Source: Bacillota bacterium (lineage in GTDB: Bacteria; Bacillota; Sulfobacillia; Sulfobacillales; Sulfobacillaceae). From it: a stretch of 33,430 nucleotides of DNA. A program made the position numbers and the translations under genes. This document shows positions 1-8,752 of the stretch, piece by piece. How positions within the stretch are numbered: position 1 is the stretch's first letter; every line of letters begins with the position of its first letter. The stretch lies in the NCBI GenBank assembly GCA_021846365.1, contig JAJZXC010000005.1, positions 1 through 33,430 of the forward strand. Direction: 5' to 3'. A model generated the notes under the pieces. The model saw only the letters and a program-made list of their open reading frames with translations. It was not told where the DNA came from and did not search any database.

Positions 1-2
1 TA

Positions 3-49
3 TTTGACGCAGGGGTGGTAGAATTGTTTGACGCAGGGGTGGTAGAATT
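3..49. repeat. 24-bp tandem direct repeat, two near-perfect copies at window edge
   Basis: A 23-base unit beginning TTTGACGCAGGGG and ending GGTAGAATT occurs at 3-25 and again, identically, at 27-49, giving a 24-bp period. A degenerate third copy can be aligned at about 61-83 (TTTG, a run rich in C and G, then GAATTG). The array runs up to the window edge, so its full copy number is unknown. It lies just before an AT-richer ORF. Its role is not evident. The TTGACG and TAGAAT strings inside each unit are only 9 bases apart, so they do not form a normal promoter. Confidence 0.8.
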
Positions 50-51
50 AC

Positions 52-453
52 GTGACGTTTTTTGCCCTCAGGTGGGTGAATTGTTTGGCGTTCGACAGCA
101 ATCAAGCGGTATATGGCGAGCCACTGAGCCAGTTCATCACATCGCCTCTACTGAAATCACGCGCGGATGAAGAGGGTGGTATTGCCTGTCGAGCTGTCAC
201 GATGGCGCCATTCCACACCTTCGACACTCTAATAGCGAGAACTATAGTTCGTTACTGCGTCCCTCTAGAAGATCCACCCCCAAATCCATTACTGAACACG
301 CGGACATTTATCGATCTTAGGGACTATGCGGACAATACCGATGTTCCGCAAGTCGGGAAACGCAAAATCACCAGCTTTATATTCGGTAAAAAGAACTTGC
401 CTTTATTTGCGGCGCATCCTGATAAAATGATGGCACGGCTATTCGAGCCGTAG
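52..453 (+). CDS. Unrecognised 133-aa hypothetical ORF, AT-richer than neighbours
   Basis: An open frame from GTG at 52 to TAG, 133 residues, that I cannot assign to any family. It has no signal peptide, membrane segment or clear motif. The C-terminal third is basic (VGKRK, FGKKN) and the middle is proline-rich. Codon use is visibly more A/T-rich at third positions (ATA, CTA, TTA, AAA) than in the genes that follow. The GTG start has no convincing Shine-Dalgarno and its first codons lie in the degenerate end of the 24-bp repeat. The real start could be internal, or the frame may be a remnant of a larger or transferred gene. It ends 28 bases before the MFS gene. Coding status is uncertain. Confidence 0.3.
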   Translation: MTFFALRWVNCLAFDSNQAVYGEPLSQFITSPLLKSRADEEGGIACRAVTMAPFHTFDTLIARTIVRYCVPLEDPPPNPLLNTRTFIDLRDYADNTDVPQVGKRKITSFIFGKKNLPLFAAHPDKMMARLFEP

Positions 454-481
454 ACACTTAAATGGCTAGAAAGGGCAACAG

Positions 482-1933
482 ATGTCTGGTCCCACCACAA
501 CGCGACCGAATTTGGCTCTTGCCGTGATTGTAATCGGAGTGCTAATCACGGCGGTCGACGGCACCATCGTAGTCTTGGCCCTGCCCACCATGATGCGCAC
601 GCTGCACACGCCGCTCACCAGCGTCGTCTGGATTGTCATGGCCTACCTGTTGACGATGACCCTGCTCGCTACCCAAGTAGGTCGCCTGGGCGACGTATTC
701 GGGCGCATCCGGATGTACCAGGCTGGGTTCGTCATCTTCATCGTTGGTTCCGCCTTATGCGGGGTTTCGACCAGCTGGCTCGGCCTCGTCCTGGCCCGGA
801 TTCTTCAAGGCATCGGGGGAGCCCTGATCGGCGCCAACAGCGGGGCAGTGATCGCCGACGTGTTTCCTCCCCGGCAACGGGGCCGAGCCTACGGCTATAA
901 CGCTATCGGGTGGAATCTCGGCGCCATCTTGGGCATTTTGCTGGGCGGATTCATCACCACTTATTTTTCCTGGCCCTGGATCTTTTTCATCAATGTGCCC
1001 ATCGGCATACTGGCCCTCGGTATGGCTCGGCATGCCTTTAGCCCCGACGCTTCTCGCCACCGCCACCGGTTTGACGTTCTCGGCCTGGTAACTTTGGCCT
1101 CAGGCCTATCACTCTGGTTGCTGGCCATGACCCGTTTGGCGTCTCGAGGTTGGTCGCACACCACGGCCCTCTTATCCGGCCTGGGACTAGTTGGCCTGCT
1201 GGGGTTTGTCGGTGTGGAGTCGCTGCAACCCGAGCCCTTGCTGCACCTCAGCCTGTTTCGGATCCGAACGCTGACCTTTTCGCTTCTGGCAGCGTTCTTC
1301 CAGGGACTGGGTGGTTTCGCCGTGCTCTTCCTGATCATCATGTATCTGCAGGGGGTGCGCAACCTCACCCCGCTCGACGCGTCGTTACTGCTCGTGCCTG
1401 GTTACCTGGTCGGCGCGGTGGTGGCGCCCGTCGCCGGCCGCATGGCCGACCGGGTTGGACCTGTCACTCCCGCCACCGTCGGCTTGGGTTTGCAGGCTCT
1501 CGCCATTTTGGTCTATGCCCAAGTGTCGGTTTCGACTCCCCTTATCGTGGTTGCCCTGGCCAGCACCCTCAACGGCATCGGCGCTGCAGGCTTCTTTCCG
1601 GCCAATACTGCCGCCGTGATGCAAGATACACCCGCCGGTGAGTACGGCATCGCTTCGGGAATGTTACGAACCTTTGCCAATACCGGGATGGTCCTTTCGT
1701 TTGCCCTGGCTCTGGTCATGGCTTCAACGCGCATCCCCCGCGGACTCGCTTTCGCCATTTTCGTGGGCAGCCGCCATCTCAACGCGCACGCGCTGTCGCG
1801 CTTTATTAGCGGATTGCACATCGCGCTCCAGCTCTCCATCGTAGCCCTGGTGCTGGCGGCCATCGGCTCCGTCGTACGTAGCCAACCGGCGGCGATGGCT
1901 GCCGCCGACTCCAAACGGGCCACAGGCTGCTAG
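482..1933 (+). CDS. MFS drug/solute exporter, DHA2 (EmrB/QacA) 14-TM family
   Basis: Proton-driven export permease of the inner membrane. The 483-residue length and almost continuous hydrophobicity fit the 14-helix DHA2 branch. Visible signatures are VDGTIVVLALP in helix 1 (about 25-35), the loop 2-3 motif A GRLGDVFGR (67-75), the ARILQGIGGA stretch in helix 4 (105-114), and the antiporter motif C region with GILLGGFI followed by SWPWIFFINVPIG (151-175). The ATG is preceded by AGAAAGGG (468-475) at 6-base spacing, which fixes the start. The nearest downstream gene is folE in the same direction after 72 bases. Substrate cannot be read from sequence; multidrug or organic anion export is the usual family role. 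No regulator gene is adjacent. Confidence 0.9.
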   Translation: MSGPTTTRPNLALAVIVIGVLITAVDGTIVVLALPTMMRTLHTPLTSVVWIVMAYLLTMTLLATQVGRLGDVFGRIRMYQAGFVIFIVGSALCGVSTSWLGLVLARILQGIGGALIGANSGAVIADVFPPRQRGRAYGYNAIGWNLGAILGILLGGFITTYFSWPWIFFINVPIGILALGMARHAFSPDASRHRHRFDVLGLVTLASGLSLWLLAMTRLASRGWSHTTALLSGLGLVGLLGFVGVESLQPEPLLHLSLFRIRTLTFSLLAAFFQGLGGFAVLFLIIMYLQGVRNLTPLDASLLLVPGYLVGAVVAPVAGRMADRVGPVTPATVGLGLQALAILVYAQVSVSTPLIVVALASTLNGIGAAGFFPANTAAVMQDTPAGEYGIASGMLRTFANTGMVLSFALALVMASTRIPRGLAFAIFVGSRHLNAHALSRFISGLHIALQLSIVALVLAAIGSVVRSQPAAMAAADSKRATGC

Positions 1934-1938
1934 GGCCG

Positions 1939-1962
1939 CCAGTTGGCAGCTTGGCCAGCTGG
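1939..1962 (+). other. Short hairpin between MFS gene and folE
   Basis: CCAGTTGG (1939-1946) and CCAGCTGG (1955-1962) can pair over 8 bp with one G-U wobble and an 8-base loop. It starts six bases after the MFS stop. No T-run follows, so a classical intrinsic terminator is not supported. It could be an mRNA-stabilising 3' structure. Confidence 0.3.
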
Positions 1963-2005
1963 GGTCGACACCTGGGTGGATGATGTCACTAGAAAGAGGC
2001 GTGGG

Positions 2006-2599
2006 ATGAATTCTAAGCTTCAACGCAAGCTCGACCGTCGCATGATCGATTACCAGAAAATTGAACAAGCCGTCCGCTCTATCTTAGAGGCGATCGGCGA
2101 AGACCCCGACCGCGAAGGATTGTTAGAAACCCCGAGGCGGGTTGCTGCCCTCTATGAAGAAATCACCGCCGGCCTGGGCCAGGACCTGGAAACCGTCTTG
2201 ACAGCCAAATTTCACGTTGATCACGATGAACTCGTCCTGGTCAAAGACATTACCTTCTCCTCCATCTGTGAACATCACTTGCTGCCGTTTTACGGACAGG
2301 CCCATATAGCCTACCGGCCTCGGGGGAGCGTGGTGACCGGACTGTCGAAATTGGCCAGACTGGTCGATGCGGCCGCCAAGCAACCACAGATTCAAGAACG
2401 GATGACGAACCAAATTGCCGATGCGTTAAGCCAGGCCCTCGAACCCCAGGGAGTCTTCGTAGCGGTCAAGGCCGAACACCTCTGCATGACCGTTAGAGGG
2501 GTAAAAAAGCCGGGCAGCCATACCGTTACCATTGCAACCCGCGGTATCTACCGCGACCCGGCACAAGCCGCCCCCATCCTTGGCCTGCTCGACCTGTAA
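2006..2599 (+). CDS. folE: GTP cyclohydrolase I
   Basis: Converts GTP to 7,8-dihydroneopterin triphosphate, the first step of folate biosynthesis (and the entry to queuosine-type 7-deazapurines), as a cytosolic zinc homodecamer. The protein is 197 residues from the ATG at 2006. Zinc ligands are visible as Cys88 and His91 in ICEHHLLPF, plus Cys160 in [11 protein letters not shown]. The GTP-site stretch [10 protein letters not shown] and the C-terminal [12 protein letters not shown] are also present. The frame is open upstream to 1943, but AGAAAGAGG at 1991-1999 with 6-base spacing selects 2006. Other folate genes are not adjacent. Confidence 0.95.
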   Translation: MNSKLQRKLDRRMIDYQKIEQAVRSILEAIGEDPDREGLLETPRRVAALYEEITAGLGQDLETVLTAKFHVDHDELVLVKDITFSSICEHHLLPFYGQAHIAYRPRGSVVTGLSKLARLVDAAAKQPQIQERMTNQIADALSQALEPQGVFVAVKAEHLCMTVRGVKKPGSHTVTIATRGIYRDPAQAAPILGLLDL

Positions 2600-2679
2600 C
2601 GGTGCGACCAGCTTGCTCCGAGCGCATCCGCTCCCGGCGGGTGCGCCGCGGCCCGTCGCGCCTTCGCTTCAGTTATCTG

Positions 2680-2699
2680 CCGTGGGCACTATTCCACGG
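2680..2699 (+). other. Small hairpin downstream of folE
   Basis: CCGTGG (2680-2685) and CCACGG (2694-2699) form a 6-bp stem with an 8-base loop in the 172-base gap between folE and the next small gene. No T-tract follows. It may be a weak 3' end or leader structure; nothing else is recognisable in this gap. Confidence 0.25.
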
Positions 2700-2771
2700 T
2701 CATGGCGGCCTCGGACCACGCATACCTATCCCCAGAGCGGACGTCAAGCGCCCGCTGGGGAGGCCTGCAGG

Positions 2772-3014
2772 GTGGACACGCGAACTCAGTTCTTGGAGGC
2801 GCTGGCCGACTGGCGCGCCGCAATCGACGCTTTCAACGGCGCCGACGCCGAGTGTCTCGACTATGCCATATATCGCTTACAAGCCGCCGAGGTCAAACTG
2901 GGCTGGGCCTTGCACCAGGCGCGCAAGGCCGGCCATGCCGGAGAGGACGCCCCCGGTCGGCAACCGGGTGGGTCGCGGCGGTCTAGCCGTGAATCACAGG
3001 CGCCTGGCGGGTGA
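2772..3014 (+). CDS. Small YaaL/DUF2508-like protein
   Basis: An 80-residue protein from GTG at 2772. The start is chosen because GGGGAGG (2757-2763) sits 8 bases upstream. The core, roughly residues 5-50, is helical and acidic/hydrophobic: FLEALADWRAAIDAFNGAD, then CLDYAIYRLQAAE and LGWALHQARKAG. This resembles the short DUF2508/YaaL family, in which a D...F....D..L.D.AIY.L.A.......L..AR pattern recurs. YaaL function is not established. The tail beyond residue 55 is low-complexity, rich in Gly, Arg and Ser. The last 32 bases overlap the end of asnB on the opposite strand. YaaL usually sits beside recR and bofA, so this location is unusual. The family assignment is by eye. Confidence 0.6.
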   Translation: MDTRTQFLEALADWRAAIDAFNGADAECLDYAIYRLQAAEVKLGWALHQARKAGHAGEDAPGRQPGGSRRSSRESQAPGG

Positions 3015-4866
3015 ATGGCCTGGCGGCACGTCTGCGTACGTTCTTCAGCCACAACTCCAGCATCAGCAGGGCGTACACCTGCCGCGATGCGGTCGGGTTG
3101 TCAGGCGCCATCGCTTGCAGCACATTTCTCACTCCAGCTGGCAATATCCATTCGTGAATCTCGGCGTCGGCGTCGGTCAGCACGTCCCACGCCATGGCCT
3201 GCAGCGGACCAGCCAACAGCCGGGTAAGCGGGGTGGGAAATCCCTGTTTGGGGCGGTAGACCACCGACTCGGGCAGGTGCGCTCGCGCTACCCGACGCAA
3301 CAGCACCTTGTCTTGGCGTCCTGTGCGTCTTAGCGCCAGCGGTGTGCTGAGGGAAAAATCCACCACCCGATAGTCGCAAAAGGGCGACCGGATCTCTAAA
3401 CTATAATGCATCCCGATGCGGTCCGATTTGACCAAGACGTCATCGGCCAGGAACCAGCGAAGATCAAACCCCTGCATAGCCTGCAATTCGGACAAGGCTT
3501 GGGCTTGCTCCCAATAACGCTGCATGGTGTCGGTGCGGTCACTTTGCCGCCACTCGGCCCGCAAGAGCGCCTGTTGGGCAAAAAAGTCAAAGGTGAACCC
3601 CACCCCCCGATAGCGTTGGCTGATGGAACCGAAGGATCGCTCAATGGCTCCCGCCCCCGGCAACCCCAAGGCCATCCAGGCAGCCCGCAGCAGGGCCGGA
3701 ATTCTTTTGATCCGTCCTAAACTCAATACCTCTCCGTACCCCGCGTAACCGGCAAAGATCTCATCGGCCCCCTCGCCGGATAAGATAACCGTAACCGCCC
3801 GGCTGGCCGCCCGGGCCAAGCCGTCCAACGGCAACGCGGTAGGATCGGCCATCGGCTCATCCAGAATGTGCGCCAATTGTCCGATGCGTTCAGGCGTAAT
3901 CGTTTCGCTGACGTCAACCCGATTGAGGCGAATGTCCGCCGCGGCCGCCACGCGTTGGGCCCATTCCGACTCATCGTAGCCCTCGAAATGGCGGGGAAAC
4001 ACCGCGGTAAACGCCTCTAGCGGATGCCCGGCCACCTTGACCGCCAAAGCCGTCAAAAGGCTCGAATCGAGCCCGCCTGAAAGAAAAACTCCCACCGGCA
4101 CGTCCGCCGTTAAATGGTCAGCCACCGTCTCAGTCAGTAGCTTGTCCAACCTTTCCGCCCAGTCTTGACCACTGATATCAACCGTCGGTTCGGCCATCGC
4201 CGGCTGCCAGTAGTGCCAACGCTGGCGACGGTGGTGGGCGTGAAGCAACATCGCTTCGCCGGGCTCCAACTTGGTCACTCCGCTGAGTAGCGTATTGGGT
4301 GCGGAAACAAATCGGTGCGCCAAATAGGTCGATAAATAAGCGGGCTCCACCACCGGCTCAAAGCCAGTCAGCGCGTAAAACGCCTTCAGCTCGGAAGCAA
4401 AGGCCACACTCTGCCCGAGTTCCGCTACGTAAAGCGGTTTTTGGCCCATGTGGTCGCGCGCCAAGAGCAAGCGCTGGGTACGGCGATCCCACAACGCTAT
4501 CACGAACATACCCCGCAAGTGTGTCAGCATGTCCGATCCATAGATCTCATACAGGTGCACCAAAACCTCGCCGTCAGTTTCGCTATTCACCCGGTGGCCT
4601 TGTTGTTCGATATGGCGCCTTAACGCGGGGTAGTTGTACAATTCACCGTTGAAGACAGCCACAATCTGACCATCTTCCGATCGGTACGGTTGCATCCCGT
4701 GCTCGACATCACGCACGGCCAATCGCCGCATCCCTAAGTCTATCCCGTGTTCGGCGAAGCGTCCTTCCCCATCAGGTCCCCGGTGTGCCAGCACCGCCAG
4801 CATGGCACCTACCTGACTCGGGTCGACAGGGCCGTCATTCCGCCACATTCCCGCTATCCCGCAGAT
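2983..4866 (-). CDS. asnB: Asparagine synthase (glutamine-hydrolysing), apparent ATC start
   Basis: Makes asparagine from aspartate, ATP and glutamine. The N-terminal Ntn glutaminase domain needs a Cys at position 2. The first standard start (ATG at 4848, 621 aa) would omit it. Reading six codons upstream gives ATC-TGC-GGG-ATA-GCG-GGA, that is (M)CGIAG, the exact family N-terminus. An in-frame TAG lies a few codons further up, and no ATG, GTG or TTG lies between. GGAGGAGGT (4873-4881) is six bases before the ATC. In 627-aa numbering, HRGPDGEG, FNGELYNY and RDHMGQKPLY follow in the glutaminase part, then the PP-loop SGGLDS (about 263-268) and GEGADEIFAGYA in the synthetase part. It follows sigA by 110 bases on the same strand. 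Either a real ATC start or a base error explains the codon. Confidence 0.9.
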   Translation of the reverse strand: MCGIAGMWRNDGPVDPSQVGAMLAVLAHRGPDGEGRFAEHGIDLGMRRLAVRDVEHGMQPYRSEDGQIVAVFNGELYNYPALRRHIEQQGHRVNSETDGEVLVHLYEIYGSDMLTHLRGMFVIALWDRRTQRLLLARDHMGQKPLYVAELGQSVAFASELKAFYALTGFEPVVEPAYLSTYLAHRFVSAPNTLLSGVTKLEPGEAMLLHAHHRRQRWHYWQPAMAEPTVDISGQDWAERLDKLLTETVADHLTADVPVGVFLSGGLDSSLLTALAVKVAGHPLEAFTAVFPRHFEGYDESEWAQRVAAAADIRLNRVDVSETITPERIGQLAHILDEPMADPTALPLDGLARAASRAVTVILSGEGADEIFAGYAGYGEVLSLGRIKRIPALLRAAWMALGLPGAGAIERSFGSISQRYRGVGFTFDFFAQQALLRAEWRQSDRTDTMQRYWEQAQALSELQAMQGFDLRWFLADDVLVKSDRIGMHYSLEIRSPFCDYRVVDFSLSTPLALRRTGRQDKVLLRRVARAHLPESVVYRPKQGFPTPLTRLLAGPLQAMAWDVLTDADAEIHEWILPAGVRNVLQAMAPDNPTASRQVYALLMLELWLKNVRRRAARPFTRQAPVIHG

Positions 4867-4872
4867 ATCCTG

Positions 4873-4881
4873 ACCTCCTCC
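4873..4881 (-). promoter_or_regulatory. Strong Shine-Dalgarno of asnB that fixes the ATC start
   Basis: On the minus strand GGAGGAGGT ends six bases before the ATC codon at 4866-4864. This is ideal spacing for that codon, but 24 bases from the first ATG at 4848, too far to serve it. The site therefore supports initiation at ATC. Confidence 0.8.
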
Positions 4882-4922
4882 GCGCCCCTAGCGGCAGACA
4901 GACGGCTCCAGGGGAATAATAC

Positions 4923-4935
4923 GGCTAGTGTAGCC
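4923..4935 (-). terminator. Weak hairpin downstream of sigA
   Basis: On the minus strand GGCTA-CAC-TAGCC forms a 5-bp stem with a 3-base loop, followed by GTATTATTCC. It lies 42 bases after the sigA stop and before asnB. It is short with a poor T-run, so it may be an attenuating site or chance. Confidence 0.25.
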
Positions 4936-4976
4936 CGACTCTCTGAAAACACTCTGAGCGCCACCTAAGAAATCGC

Positions 4977-6080
<1,104 letters not shown>

Positions 6081-6081
6081 G

Positions 6082-7809
6082 CTATCCCTCCTTTCGCGCC
6101 TTTTGGCGGCCTAACCGTTCCATCGCCGCCCTAACCTCGCGCATTAATTCCTCGGCGCATTCGCCCTGTCGTGCTCTCTCTTGCAACGTCTGTAATCGCT
6201 CCTGCTCACCGCGTTCTTTAATCCGTTCCACAAAATCGTCAATGGCCGTTTGGCCACCGTCCGGGCCTTGCCACTCCAGCGCCTCCAACAACAGCCTCCT
6301 TCCGTCGGATTCCACCCCGTCAATCCAGTCGGCTAGGTTGTCGGTGCCCCGAGTCAAAATAAAATCCAGCGTCGTCTCCAGGTGGCCCTCGCGCGGCCAT
6401 TCCGGCACTTTGGCCCGGACATCCGGGATGGCCTGGGGATGCCTGAGGAGCGCCGCCAGCAACTCCACATCCACGCTTGGCAGGGTCGGCGACGGTTTCT
6501 CCCCTGTTCTCCTCATATTATGCCTATTTTTTCCGAATGTATCCTTGGCTCCTTGCGAATCTTCTGCGCTTTGTGCTAGAATGCTAAGATCCACCCTCAA
6601 CTTCCTTGCAATGATTTCCAGGTAGCCGTGTCGCTCCACCGGGTCGCTTACCGCCATCAGCAGTGGCCGCACAGTTTGCACCGCATAGGCTTTTTCGCGC
6701 GGGGTGGTGCCGTGAAGTGTCTCCGCCACCGCCGCCAGATAGGGCGTGTTGGCGTCGACCACCGCTCGCAGGGTCTCCTCGCCCCCTTGCTTGCGCACCT
6801 CGTCGGGATCCTTCCAGGCCTCGTTCCAACGTGCCCAATTGACCTTCAAGCCCACTTCCGATAAGATCACGAAGGCGCGCTTGGTAGCTTGTTGGCCGGC
6901 ATCGTCCAAATCGTAGGCTAGCGTCACCTCCGAGCCAAATCGCGCCAACCAACGGGCTTGTCCGCTGCTGAGCGCCGTCCCCAGGCTGGCCACGGTTTGG
7001 TCTAGACCCGCCGTGTGACAAGCCACCACGTCAAAATATCCCTCGACCAACACCGGCACCGCGCCAGCCTGCCAGCGGGGCCGAGCCAAGTGCAACCCGT
7101 AGAGAACCTGTCCTTTATGGAAAATCGGCGTCTCTGGAGAATTCAAGTACTTGGGCTCTTGGCCGGAGTCCAAGGCTCGTCCACCAAAGGCGCAAATGCG
7201 CCCGCGGGCATCCCAAATCGGAAACATCAGCCGGTGGCGCCAACGGTCGTGCGCCTCCGCTGGTTTGTCGGCCACCGCCACCCCGGCCGCCACCATCTCT
7301 CGCTCAGACACGCCGCGTTCACGCAAGAAGGTCACCAAACCTCGCCAATCGCGCGGAGCGTAACCCAATTGAAACCGCTCGGCCACACTCCAGGGCAACT
7401 CTCGCCGGGCCAAAAACGGTTCAACGCGTTCTCGCCCGCGTTGAAAGTACTCCTGGCACCAGCCGAGCACACTATACAGCGAATCATGCGCCGATTGACG
7501 GGATGATCCCCGCTTGGGCTCAGCAATCCCCGCTTCTTCGCCCAGGTGTCGAACGACGTCGATGAACTCGGCTCCCTCTCGCCGCATCAAGAAGGTAAAA
7601 ACCGTACCTCCGCTGTGGCAACCGAAGCAGTAAAACAGTTGCTGTTCGGCATCAACGCTAAATGACGGCGTCTTTTCGGTGTGAAAAGGGCAAAGTCCCC
7701 AGTAGTGCTTTCCACCGCGACGAAGCGCCACTGTTCTCGAAATCACTTCAACGATGTCCGTCGCCTGGCGGACGTTGGTAATCCAAGCCTCATACTCGGG
7801 GTCGGCCAT
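6082..7809 (-). CDS. dnaG: DNA primase
   Basis: Synthesises RNA primers for replication, working with the replicative helicase. The protein is 575 residues. The N-terminal CHC2 zinc domain has Cys40, His43, Cys61 and Cys64 ([11 protein letters not shown]...YCFGCHSGG). The primase core follows, with the TOPRIM acidic residues visible as VLVEGYFD (about 253-260) and AYDLDDAG (about 298-305). The C-terminal helicase-interaction region is poorly conserved, as usual. ATG at 7809 follows a GGGGGTGA stretch. It is coupled to sigA downstream. The 78 bases between it and the upstream yqfL contain no gene I can see. Confidence 0.96.
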   Translation of the reverse strand: MADPEYEAWITNVRQATDIVEVISRTVALRRGGKHYWGLCPFHTEKTPSFSVDAEQQLFYCFGCHSGGTVFTFLMRREGAEFIDVVRHLGEEAGIAEPKRGSSRQSAHDSLYSVLGWCQEYFQRGRERVEPFLARRELPWSVAERFQLGYAPRDWRGLVTFLRERGVSEREMVAAGVAVADKPAEAHDRWRHRLMFPIWDARGRICAFGGRALDSGQEPKYLNSPETPIFHKGQVLYGLHLARPRWQAGAVPVLVEGYFDVVACHTAGLDQTVASLGTALSSGQARWLARFGSEVTLAYDLDDAGQQATKRAFVILSEVGLKVNWARWNEAWKDPDEVRKQGGEETLRAVVDANTPYLAAVAETLHGTTPREKAYAVQTVRPLLMAVSDPVERHGYLEIIARKLRVDLSILAQSAEDSQGAKDTFGKNRHNMRRTGEKPSPTLPSVDVELLAALLRHPQAIPDVRAKVPEWPREGHLETTLDFILTRGTDNLADWIDGVESDGRRLLLEALEWQGPDGGQTAIDDFVERIKERGEQERLQTLQERARQGECAEELMREVRAAMERLGRQKARKEG

Positions 7810-7887
7810 TAGAGCGTCACCCCCGTCTACAAGAAAGTTCGCCGCCGACGACGATATTCCTTCTTACTTCTTGGCTAGAACGCACGA

Positions 7888-8724
7888 TTACCCGGTCGGA
7901 TTTTGTCGATGACGCTTCCACATGGTCAGCACGTGCTCCGCCGTCTCCTCAACCGCCTGATGGCTAACGTCGACGACAGGACAGCCAAGGCGGTCAAAAA
8001 CGTGCCGCGCGTAGGCGAGCTCTTCGATGACCCGCGGCCAAGAGGCGTAACCCGCCGACGCAGCGAGCCCGAGTGCCCCCACCCGCTTTTTGCGTATCGA
8101 CAGCAGGGCTTCGGGAGTAATGGTCAAGCCCACGATCTTGTGCGCAACCGCCTCAAGACTCGAGGGAAGAGGCAGTTCGGGAGCCAGAGGAAGGTTGGCC
8201 ACCTTCAGTCGCCGATTGGCCAAATACAGGCTGAGTGGTGTCTTTGAAGTTCGCGACACCCCAAGCAGCACCAGTTCCGCCGCCAAGAGCGCGCCGGGGT
8301 CCTTCCCGTCATCGTAGCGCACGGCGAATTCCGCCGCCTCCACGCGTTGAAAGTAATTGCCATCTGCCCGATGGGTGAGCCCGGCCACTTCCTGGGGAGC
8401 GCGTCCGAACACGCGGCCGAGCCCCTGTATCATGGGGCCCAGCACGTCGACGGTGGAAATCCCCCGGATTTCCGCCGCCGACTGCAGGTATTCCCGCAAG
8501 GTCGCCCGCACCAACGAATGTACGATCATAGCACACGCCTCGTCCGCAGCCGATGCGACCACGCGGTCAACGGCCTCTTTGGTGCGCACATAGGTAACGC
8601 GGTCTACGCTCACCGCCGCCTCGTCCGCGAATTGCACGACTGCGGCGCGGAAAACTCGCTCCGCGGTGCCGCCGAGTGCATCCGAGACGATATATACTTT
8701 CGATAGCGGCGACGTCTTGCCCAT
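7888..8724 (-). CDS. yqfL: Pyruvate, phosphate dikinase regulatory protein (YqfL/PpsR family)
   Basis: Bifunctional Ser/Thr kinase and phosphorylase of the DUF299 family. Family members use ADP to inactivate, and phosphate to reactivate, PPDK or PEP synthase by modifying a threonine near the catalytic histidine. Near the N-terminus VYIVSDALGGTAERVFRAA is typical. Further on, GVSRTSKTPLSLYLAN is the P-loop-like nucleotide site that defines the family. A TTG further up (8739) keeps the frame open, but the ATG at 8724 has GGGGGGAA just upstream and is preferred; this gives 278 residues. In Bacillus the order is glyS-ccpN-yqfL-dnaG. Here ccpN is absent and glyS ends 28 bases upstream. The target kinase gene is not in the window. 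Confidence 0.92.
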   Translation of the reverse strand: MGKTSPLSKVYIVSDALGGTAERVFRAAVVQFADEAAVSVDRVTYVRTKEAVDRVVASAADEACAMIVHSLVRATLREYLQSAAEIRGISTVDVLGPMIQGLGRVFGRAPQEVAGLTHRADGNYFQRVEAAEFAVRYDDGKDPGALLAAELVLLGVSRTSKTPLSLYLANRRLKVANLPLAPELPLPSSLEAVAHKIVGLTITPEALLSIRKKRVGALGLAASAGYASWPRVIEELAYARHVFDRLGCPVVDVSHQAVEETAEHVLTMWKRHRQNPTG

Positions 8725-8752
8725 CGTGCTTCCCCCCAACGCGTCTAAGCCC

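Noticed and set aside
4-48. TTGACG and TAGAAT within the tandem repeat as a promoter.
   Set aside because: Spacing is 9 bases within a unit and about 33 across units; neither fits sigma-A.
961-1923. Several long minus-strand and alternate plus-strand frames inside the MFS gene.
   Set aside because: High-GC shadow frames of the strongly supported transporter, with Arg/Pro/Gly-rich compositions and no family signal.
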